Positions 57,735 to 64,000 of a stretch of DNA of 64,000 nucleotides are shown piece by piece. The translations under genes and the position numbers were made by a program. Position 1 is the stretch's first letter; each line of letters opens with the position of its first letter. The stretch is from Verrucomicrobiaceae bacterium (GTDB lineage Bacteria > Verrucomicrobiota > Verrucomicrobiia > Verrucomicrobiales > Verrucomicrobiaceae), in assembly GCA_019694165.1 (NCBI GenBank), contig JAIBCL010000012.1, forward strand, positions 62,001-126,000. Direction: 5' to 3'. The notes below the pieces were generated by a model, which saw only the letters and a program-made list of their open reading frames with translations, had not been told where the DNA came from and made no database searches.

Positions 57735-60700
57735 TTAACGGCGCATCAAAAACTCATCCAAATTCATGACCACGTTCGCCACCGCGGTCCAGGCGGCGAG
57801 TTCGACCACATCAGCACCGGCTTCGACCGGTCCCAGCGGCTCCGTGGCCATCTTCGTGGCCGCCGCAGCATCCGCGCGATACATCGCGAGGCTCTCGGCA
57901 TGCAATTGGGTCAATGTGGTCAATTCGGTCACCGTGGGTTCACGCGCCAGACACAGCTTAAACAGCCGTGAGAGCCGCTCGGGCTGCGTTTTGGCCTCAC
58001 ACACAAGCCGCCGCGCCATCGCCTGATGCGTTTCGAGGAAGACGGGATCGTTCAGCGTCACGAAGGCCTGCAGCGGCGTGTTCGTGCGGCTGCGGCGGAT
58101 CATGCACACCTCGCGATTGCCGGCGTCGAACGTCGTGAAGCTCGCATACGGCGAGTTGCGGCGCACCTCGGTGTAAAGGCTGCGACGATGGCCGTCTTCG
58201 CCTTTGCTGACCTCCCAGTCGTTGCTGCGACCAAACGCGGTGCTGAGGCCGAGGTTCGGCGTCATCGGCCGCACCGGCACGCCATACATCTTCTCCGAAA
58301 GCAACCCGCTCACCGCGAGCGCTTGATCGCGCAGCAGCTCGCCTGTCGGACGAAAACGCGGTCCACGAGCCAGAAGACGATTGTCCGGATCGCGCTCATT
58401 CAATTCGGGCGTCGATTTGGAGTTCTGCTGATAGGCCCGGCTCGTCAACATCAACTTCAGCAGGTGCTTGATGTCCCACCCGCTGTCCATGAGCTCCGCG
58501 GCGAGCCAGTCGAGCAACTCGGGATGAAACGGCAGATCGCCCTGGCTGCCAAACTCCTCGCTGCTGCGCACGATGCCGGTGCCGAAGATGCTTTCCCACA
58601 GACGATTCACCGTCACGCGAGCCGTGAGCGGATTGTCGCGGCTCACGAGCCATTTCGCCATCGTGAGGCGATTCTTCGGCTCCGCGCCCGGCAACGGATG
58701 AAACACCGCCGGCGTGCCCTCGCTCACTTCATCGCCCAGCGACTGCCAGTTGCCGCGAAGCTGCACTTTCGTCACGCGACGCTGCTTCGGATCGAGATCG
58801 CGCATGATCGGCACCGTCACCGGCTTGATCGCCGCGAGCTCCTTGTTCGCTGCGGCGAGCCGCGTGCGCTCGGCAGCGGATTCCTTCGCAATGTTTCGCA
58901 CATAATAATCCGCGATGACCTGCTGCTGCTCCGGCGAGCGTTTCGGCTGCGCCAGCGCGGCGATCACATTCGCGGGAATCTTCGCCGCCTGCTGCACACG
59001 GGCATCGCCAGTGAAACTCAGGCGGAAATTACCAAGCGTGTGCTGCTTGAACTCGCTCTTCTGCTCCAAGATCACGCGCAGCTTCGCGCCCGCGGGCACC
59101 GCGATGGGCGAGTTCGTCAAAAGCGTGAGCGTGTGCGGCTTTTCGGCCGCACCACCGACCGCCCAGCCTTTGCTTTTCGCTTCGAGGAACTTCGTCGCCT
59201 CAAAACCGCTCTGCGAGAAATCCGCGAGCGCCGTCGTGAAGCTCAGCGGCACCGGACCGCTCACCGCGAAGGCTTTTTCCTTCTCCGGCGCGGGCGTCGG
59301 ATCGCTCTTCCACAGGATCTGACGCTTCTCATCGAGCAGCACCACGCGGAAGCCATCGAGACGCTTGCTCACGCCATCGAGCCGGTTCCACACCACCACG
59401 CGATCCACCGGCTTCGCGGCCTTCAGATCGACCTCCCACCACGGATTGTCGTCGTTCCCGCTCGTGTGCGACACGCTGCCCTTTTGGTAGTCGCCGTCCG
59501 TGTTGCCATCGTTGGCACGTTTCGCCGCGGCGTCCTGATACTGGCTGCTGTGACTCGCCACGCCCTTCGGCGCGATGTTTTCGGCGCCGCTGAAAACCTG
59601 CACCTCGGCCAGTTGCAGCATCTTTTTGGCTCCTGGCAGTTCCACGCGCACAAAGCGAGCCTGCGGAGCCGCTTTGGCATCCGGCGGCACCACCTCGGCC
59701 CTGAGGCTCGTGAGCACAAAATTGCCGAAACCAGCCTGCGGAGCCGTTTCGAGCCTCAACGCGCTCAGTTTGTCACCCGCGAGCGGCAACTCGACCGTGT
59801 AACTCGCCGTGTCCTTGTTTTTCGCGAGGATCACACGGCCATCGTTTTCGATCTTCGCGTCGCTTTCGCTCACTTTGAGCGGCTTCGGGCTCTGCCAGCC
59901 CAAATCGCGAGCAAAACCGCGATCCCACGCCTCCAGCCCCGCGAGCCATTTCGCATCCGGCTTCGTGAATTTCGACTCCAACGCCGCGATCTCGACTTTG
60001 AGGGCCTCGCGCTGCTTTTTCAGCTCCGGCGTGTCAAAGCTGTGCAGCGGCACTTCGTCCTTTTTGTCGCTGTCGGCACTTTGATTGAGGAAGGCGTAGA
60101 ACTGGAAGTACTCGTTGATCGTCAGCGGATCGTATTTGTGCGTGTGACACTGCGCACAGGCCATCGTCGTGCCCATCCACACGGCGAAGGTCGTGTTTAC
60201 GCGGTCGATGATCGCCGCGTTGCGAAATTCCTCATCGTCCGTGCCACCTTCGTTCTGCGTCATCGTGTTCCGGTGAAACGCCGTCGCGATGAGCTGGTCG
60301 TCCGTCGGGTTCGGCAGCAGATCGCCCGCAAGCTGCTCGATGGTGAACTGATCGAACGGCATGTTCGCATTCAACGCCCGGATCACCCAATCCCGATACG
60401 CCCAAATCTCCCGCGGCTGGTCACTCGGATAGCCGGACGAGTCCGCGTAGCGTGCCAGGTCCAGCCATTGGCGCGCCCAGTGCTCGCCGTAGCTTGGTTT
60501 GGCGAGGTAATGCGCCACGACGTCGGACAGGTCGGACGTGTCTGACTTGTCGGACGAAAACCGCGCCAGTTCCTCCAACGTCGGCGGCAGCCCGGTCAAA
60601 TCGAGCGCCACACGGCGGATCAGCGTCGCACGATCCGCCGCAGGAGAAAATGACAGACCTTCTTTCTTCAGGCGTGCCGCCAGAAACGCATCCACCGGAT

Positions 60701-61136
60701 TCTTCGCGCCTGCGGGCACCGCAGGCCTCACCACCTTCTCATAGCTCCAATGCTTCCCCCACTTCGCGCCCTGCTTGATCCACTCTTTGAGCAGAGCCAC
60801 CTGCTCGGGGGAGATCGTCTTGTGCTGCTTCGGTGGTGGCATGACCTCATCGGGATCGGTGCTCACGATGCGCTGGATGAGGGCGCTTTTCTCCGGATCA
60901 CCCGGCACCACGGCGATGACGCCGTCATGATTTTTCTTCGCACTCGCTTCGTCATCCAGTCGCAGACCGGCCTCGCGCTTCTTTTCATCCGGGCCATGGC
61001 AGGTGAAGCAGTTCTCGGAGAGAATTGGGCGGATTTCTCGCGAAAAGCTGACGGTATGCTGTCGCACGTCGGACGCATGGGCGACGACCACAGACAACGT
61101 GACGATGGGAAGGAAGTGACGAAACAGAGGGCGCAT
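57735..61136 (-). CDS. PSD1-type protein: cytochrome-c-like, DUF1549 and DUF1553
   Basis: 1133 residues from the ATG at 61136, with a signal peptide of about 21. The heme-binding motif CFTCH lies at 43-47 (planctomycete cytochrome C, PSC1-type). DUF1549 follows (about 150-370, with YGEHWARQWLDLARYADSSGYPSD), then a discoidin-like carbohydrate-binding stretch (about 480-620). DUF1553 forms the C-terminal third (LTARVTVNRLWESIFGTGIV, RRSRTNTPLQAFVTLND). The function is not established; it is usually paired with DUF1501. A small repeat is translated as SDKSDTSDLSD near residues 194-204. Confidence 0.9.
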   Translation of the reverse strand: MRPLFRHFLPIVTLSVVVAHASDVRQHTVSFSREIRPILSENCFTCHGPDEKKREAGLRLDDEASAKKNHDGVIAVVPGDPEKSALIQRIVSTDPDEVMPPPKQHKTISPEQVALLKEWIKQGAKWGKHWSYEKVVRPAVPAGAKNPVDAFLAARLKKEGLSFSPAADRATLIRRVALDLTGLPPTLEELARFSSDKSDTSDLSDVVAHYLAKPSYGEHWARQWLDLARYADSSGYPSDQPREIWAYRDWVIRALNANMPFDQFTIEQLAGDLLPNPTDDQLIATAFHRNTMTQNEGGTDDEEFRNAAIIDRVNTTFAVWMGTTMACAQCHTHKYDPLTINEYFQFYAFLNQSADSDKKDEVPLHSFDTPELKKQREALKVEIAALESKFTKPDAKWLAGLEAWDRGFARDLGWQSPKPLKVSESDAKIENDGRVILAKNKDTASYTVELPLAGDKLSALRLETAPQAGFGNFVLTSLRAEVVPPDAKAAPQARFVRVELPGAKKMLQLAEVQVFSGAENIAPKGVASHSSQYQDAAAKRANDGNTDGDYQKGSVSHTSGNDDNPWWEVDLKAAKPVDRVVVWNRLDGVSKRLDGFRVVLLDEKRQILWKSDPTPAPEKEKAFAVSGPVPLSFTTALADFSQSGFEATKFLEAKSKGWAVGGAAEKPHTLTLLTNSPIAVPAGAKLRVILEQKSEFKQHTLGNFRLSFTGDARVQQAAKIPANVIAALAQPKRSPEQQQVIADYYVRNIAKESAAERTRLAAANKELAAIKPVTVPIMRDLDPKQRRVTKVQLRGNWQSLGDEVSEGTPAVFHPLPGAEPKNRLTMAKWLVSRDNPLTARVTVNRLWESIFGTGIVRSSEEFGSQGDLPFHPELLDWLAAELMDSGWDIKHLLKLMLTSRAYQQNSKSTPELNERDPDNRLLARGPRFRPTGELLRDQALAVSGLLSEKMYGVPVRPMTPNLGLSTAFGRSNDWEVSKGEDGHRRSLYTEVRRNSPYASFTTFDAGNREVCMIRRSRTNTPLQAFVTLNDPVFLETHQAMARRLVCEAKTQPERLSRLFKLCLAREPTVTELTTLTQLHAESLAMYRADAAAATKMATEPLGPVEAGADVVELAAWTAVANVVMNLDEFLMRR
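60522..60556. repeat. Short gtcggac-type tandem repeat inside the PSD1 gene
   Basis: About four variants of a 9-10-base unit built on gtcggac (such as gtcggacagg and gtcggacgtg) lie in 35 bases. It is read in frame as SDKSDTSDLSD, between two conserved parts of DUF1549. Confidence 0.75.
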
Positions 61137-61251
61137 GAGCAGCGCAGAATATGGCAACGGCGGGCGCAATCTTGCACCGGCGACGGAGGCAAACGGCCAG
61201 ATCCATGGAGGATACCTGCGCGACATGCGACGAATCTCCGGCCTTGTGAAC

Positions 61252-61290
61252 GAACGAAAAGCCCCGCATCCGGCGCGCGGAGGCGGGGCA
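61252..61290 (-). terminator. Rho-independent terminator of the HU gene
   Basis: On the minus strand a 7-bp gccccgc/gcggggc stem (61283-61289 with 61261-61267) with a 15-base loop is followed by four Ts. It lies 30 bases after the HU stop codon. Confidence 0.8.
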
Positions 61291-61321
61291 TTCATGTGCG
61301 GCGTGCCTCGTGCGGGACTGG

Positions 61322-61594
61322 TTACAGCGAATCCTTGAGCGCCGCCGAAGGTGTGAAGCGCACGGTCTTCGACGCGGGAATCTTGATCGGTTCCTTCGTC
61401 TTTGGATTACGGCCCATGCGGGCCTTGCGACTCGCGAGCTTGAAGGCGCCAAAACCGACGATCTGGACGTGGCCGGTCTTCACGCCTTTGGCAATGGCCG
61501 AGAGCACGGCTTCCAAGGCATCGCCTGCCTCGCGTTTCGAAGTGGCACCGCCGAGGTTCGATCGCACTGCTTCGGTAAGTTCTGCTTTGTTCAT
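61322..61594 (-). CDS. hup: HU-family DNA-binding protein
   Basis: 90 residues from the ATG at 61594, the standard HU length. It starts MNKAELTEAV, has the beta-arm flank VQIVGFGAFKL and the DNA-binding arm sequence RMGRNPKTKEPIKIPASK, and ends with the helix FTPSAALKDSL. It bends DNA non-specifically as a dimer. A terminator follows directly. The gene is divergent from the gamma-carbonic-anhydrase-like gene. Confidence 0.96.
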   Translation of the reverse strand: MNKAELTEAVRSNLGGATSKREAGDALEAVLSAIAKGVKTGHVQIVGFGAFKLASRKARMGRNPKTKEPIKIPASKTVRFTPSAALKDSL

Positions 61595-61736
61595 GGATGG
61601 GGAGTGGATTGATTGTTTGGAATGACGAGAAGGTGGGCGTCTCGTGCGTTGAAAAGATTGGATGCGATCTAATGGCGGCGCGGCGAACATCGTCAAACCA
61701 AAATCCCCCGCATTTTTTCACCCCCTTTGAAAGGAC

Positions 61737-62291
61737 ATGAGCGCATCGATTCTGAAACAGTTTCATCTGCCGGATGGCAGGCCGGTGCTGGGCGCAGACG
61801 CATTCGTCGCGCCCGGTGCCACGGTGATCGGCGCCGTGACGCTCGGCGATGAGTCGAGCGTGTGGTACGGCGCGGTGCTTCGCGGCGACATCAACCGCGT
61901 GATCGTCGGGGCGCAGTCGAATGTGCAGGACCTCTCCGTGCTGCATGTGAGCGATGATTTCGCCGCCATCGTCGGCGAGCGCGTGACCATCGGCCACCGG
62001 GCCATCGTCCATGCCTGCACGGTGGGCGATGAAGTGCTCGTCGGCATGGGCGCCATCATTCTGGATGGCGCGGAGATCGGTCCGCGCAGCATCATCGCCG
62101 CAGGTGCGCTGGTGACAAAGGGCGCGCGTGTTCCCGAGGGGTCGCTGTTCGTAGGCTCGCCCGGGAAAGTGGTGCGGTCGCTTTCGCTCGAAGAGCAGCG
62201 CTCGAACGCCGCGCTCGCGATGAAGTATGTCGAGGTCTCGCGCCGCTACCGCGAACTGGGGTTGAATGCGGCCGGCAAGATTCTGAAATAA
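61737..62291 (+). CDS. Gamma-carbonic-anhydrase-like left-handed beta-helix protein
   Basis: 184 residues. Hexapeptide repeats build a left-handed beta-helix (about 20-150). The zinc-binding His set of gamma-class carbonic anhydrases is present in VLHVSDD, IGHRAIVHA, with Arg and Asp in LRGDINRV and the Gln of NVQDLSV. A C-terminal helix ends the protein. Members of the CamH/YrdA/PaaY group may be carbonic anhydrases or thioesterases. An aaagg Shine-Dalgarno-like stretch lies just before the start. Confidence 0.88.
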   Translation: MSASILKQFHLPDGRPVLGADAFVAPGATVIGAVTLGDESSVWYGAVLRGDINRVIVGAQSNVQDLSVLHVSDDFAAIVGERVTIGHRAIVHACTVGDEVLVGMGAIILDGAEIGPRSIIAAGALVTKGARVPEGSLFVGSPGKVVRSLSLEEQRSNAALAMKYVEVSRRYRELGLNAAGKILK

Positions 62292-62344
62292 TCGCGGCAC
62301 CGGTTGCCATCTCGATGCGATGGCCGATTAGTGGCCCACCCTCA

Positions 62345-62935
62345 ATGAACAAGGAAGTGATCGAAGTGCAGGTGCGTGCCGTGGTGCCGCTGGATGCCAG
62401 TTTTGCCGTGTTCCTCGGCAACGCGGACAAGACGTTCGTCATCTACGTGGATGAATCCGTGGGCACGGCGATCTCGATGTTCATGCGCGGCGTGGCAAAG
62501 GAGCGGCCGCTCACGCATGACCTGATGGCCAGCTTGCTCATGGCCTTTGGCGCGAAGGTGGATCGCATTGTGATCAATGATCTCTCCGGCAGCGTCTTCC
62601 GCGCGCGGCTCATCATCGTGGCCGAGAACGAACTGCACGCCAGGAAGGTCATTGAGATCGACGCCCGGCCCAGCGACAGCATCGCGATGGCCACGCAGTC
62701 GGGCGCGCCGGTATTCGTCGCGCGCCAGGTGTGGGAGTCCGTTGAAGACATGACCGAGGCTTTGGAGGAAATCGAGAAGCGAGGCAATGCGCTGGCTTCG
62801 GAAGCAAAGGGCGCGGCACCGTCCGGCGCGGGCGACGAGATCGAGGATGAGGAAGGCGACGATGATGAGGACTTCGACCTTGAGGATGAGAATGATGATG
62901 ATGACGAGGAAGATGACTCGTCGCCATCGAGGTGA
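62345..62935 (+). CDS. DUF151/bifunctional-nuclease-type protein with acidic tail
   Basis: 196 residues from the ATG at 62345. The DUF151 (BFN) domain covers about 5-135 with FVIYVDESVGTAI, KVDRIVINDLSGSVFRARL and IDARPSDSIAMATQSGAPVFV, seen in its core DARPSDSIAMA. The last 40 or so residues are almost all Asp and Glu, with no fold. BFN proteins have been reported to have nuclease activity. The tail is not part of that family and could mimic DNA or contact basic proteins such as HU, encoded 750 bases away. It is 54 bases downstream of the gamma-carbonic-anhydrase-like gene. Confidence 0.85.
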   Translation: MNKEVIEVQVRAVVPLDASFAVFLGNADKTFVIYVDESVGTAISMFMRGVAKERPLTHDLMASLLMAFGAKVDRIVINDLSGSVFRARLIIVAENELHARKVIEIDARPSDSIAMATQSGAPVFVARQVWESVEDMTEALEEIEKRGNALASEAKGAAPSGAGDEIEDEEGDDDEDFDLEDENDDDDEEDDSSPSR

Positions 62936-63145
62936 AGCCGCCATCGCCCTCCCCGATCGGCTTGGCGACGGGATCGTCGAGTACCGAAAGTCCGGGATTG
63001 CCGGGTGAGATCAGACCGGGCAGATCCCAGAGTGTGCCGCCCCTTCTGACAGGCCCGATTTTGGCCGAAAAACTGGCCTCCTGAATGCTGCCAGCAAGAG
63101 CTTGATTTTGGCGGACGGCGGGGCAATCTCCCCGCCCCCTTTCAA

Positions 63146-63234
63146 ATGACAAACACCGGATCACCGCCCGAACAGCGCCTGTAACGACCAATGAGAAACA
63201 CCGGATTACCGCCCAAACAGGGCCTCTATGACCC
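63146..63234 (+). repeat. Tandem duplication of the gltB start
   Basis: The first copy at 63146-63190 (atgacaaacaccggatcacc...) and the second at 63192-63234, which is the true gltB start, are about 38/44 identical with one single-base indel. The first copy has its own ATG and reads MTNTGSPPEQRL before a TAA stop. Confidence 0.85.
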
Positions 63235-64000
63235 TGCCTTCGAGCATGACGCATGCGGCGTCGGATTCGTCTGCCAGATGAAGGGCAAGCGCTCCCACGA
63301 CATCATCGAGCAGGCGCTCACGATCCTCGTGAATCTGGACCATCGCGGCGCTTGTGGCTGCGAAACGAACACGGGGGACGGGGCGGGCATCTTGATTCAG
63401 GTGCCGCACAAGTTTTTGAAAAAGGTGGCCGCCAAGGAGGGCGTCACTTTGCCCGAGGCCGGGCAGTATGGCGTGGCGATGTGCTACACGTCGCCTGATC
63501 CGAAGGTGCGGGCGAAGAGCGCGTCGCTGTTTGAGAAGCTGGTCGCGGAGGAGGGGCAGAAGGTGCTCGGGTGGCGGGACATCCCGACGGACAATTCGAT
63601 GATCGGCAAGACGGCGAAGGCCAGCGAGCCGTTCATGCGCATGGCTTTCATCGCGCGCGGCTCGGGGTGCAAGGACGAGCAGGCCTTTGAGCGGAAGCTG
63701 TATGTGATCCGCAAGAGGACGTATTTCGCGATCCGCACGGCGGGCATCGACGACTTCTGGTATTGCCCGAGCCTGAGCTGCCGCACGATCATTTATAAGG
63801 GCATGCTGATGCCGGAGCAGGTGGGGCAGTATTTCAAGGACCTACACGACCCGGACATGGATACGGCGCTGGCGCTGGTGCACTCACGTTTCTCGACGAA
63901 CACCTTCCCGAGCTGGGAGCGCTCGCATCCGTATCGCTACATCGCGCACAATGGCGAGATCAACACGCTGCGCGGCAACATCAACTGGATGTTTGCCCGC
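63192..64000 (+). CDS. gltB: Glutamate synthase large subunit, 5' part (runs off the window)
   Basis: 269 residues of the N-terminus are visible. A propeptide of about 21 residues precedes Cys22 (DACGVGFVC), the nucleophile of the class II glutamine amidotransferase domain. [37 protein letters not shown] and [29 protein letters not shown], seen in its core [15 protein letters not shown], follow. The synthase, FMN and Fe-S parts lie beyond the edge. It uses glutamine and 2-oxoglutarate to make glutamate. The start at 63192 is chosen for the propeptide length; a broken copy of the start lies just upstream. Confidence 0.93.

Noticed and set aside
58026-60545. An 839-codon plus-strand open frame opposite the PSD1 gene
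   Set aside because: The PSD1 protein has a heme motif and the DUF1549/DUF1553 domains on the minus strand. The antisense translation is Arg/His-rich without motifs.
1-64000. tRNA, rRNA, CRISPR, riboswitch and prophage signals
   Set aside because: I looked for cloverleaf-type sequences, regular spaced repeats and phage structural genes and saw none that I could support by eye.

Overview
The window is GC-rich chromosomal DNA of a free-living Gram-negative-type bacterium, most likely from the Verrucomicrobia (Prosthecobacter/Verrucomicrobiaceae-like). The assignment rests on gene content: several secreted formylglycine-type sulfatases, a DUF1501 protein paired with a cytochrome-c/DUF1549/DUF1553 (PSD1) protein, secreted PQQ-type and glycosidase-like beta-propellers, a BlaI/M56 pair, Mla-type lipid transport genes, and frequent lack of Shine-Dalgarno sequences. 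No rRNA, tRNA, CRISPR array, prophage or plasmid backbone was seen.

Layout. 0.4-8.1 kb (+): four type IV pilin-like genes behind a strong sigma70-like promoter, then a PilB/GspE-type ATPase, a single-domain response regulator and a large hybrid histidine kinase; the last three overlap at ATGA junctions. 8.2-12.3 kb (-): LytM/M23 endopeptidase, an SDR dehydrogenase, an HNH-endonuclease cassette, a decayed copy of the SDR 5' end, a small membrane protein and an HpcH/HpaI-type aldolase. 12.5-15.4 kb: an unknown membrane protein, then mlaF-mlaD (-). 15.6-21.4 kb (+): rpmI-rplT with a terminator, a YoeB-type toxin-antitoxin pair, then pheS and pheT separated by a small element that encodes a GxxExxY protein and has inverted-repeat ends. 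21.5-27.3 kb (-): secreted carbohydrate-type genes (beta-helix, sulfatase, beta-propeller, PQQ-type propeller). 27.4-32.7 kb (-): DAHP synthase, mobA-MOSC, and an M56 sensor peptidase with its BlaI repressor. 32.9-40.1 kb (+): Gfo/Idh oxidoreductase, two sulfatases, thioesterase, membrane protein and PaaK-like ligase. 40.2-45.2 kb: a LolD-type ATPase and its large FtsX-type permease, separated by an IS200-like/RAYT element. 45.2-48 kb: a second RAYT with its REP sequences, then a rhaD-type aldolase/dehydrogenase. 48-56 kb: TsaC/Sua5-murJ, an MNT-HEPN module and an ABC exporter cluster. 56-61.1 kb (-): DUF1501, a small membrane protein and PSD1. 61.3-64 kb: HU, gamma-carbonic-anhydrase-like protein, a DUF151 protein with a very acidic tail, and the 5' end of gltB, which runs off the window.

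The most notable feature is the number of palindromic or tandem repeat families lying next to, and also inside, apparently intact genes and read through in frame: a REP pair in pheT, three different repeats in the FtsX-type permease, and a short repeat in the PSD1 gene. The pheT repeat is the same family that flanks the RAYT at 45.3-45.9 kb. Other findings are a decayed SDR copy flanking the HNH cassette, palindromic BlaI-type operators, an M56 peptidase fused to secretin-like and STN-like domains, and a broken duplicate of the gltB start. All assignments come from reading the sequence; no database search was run.
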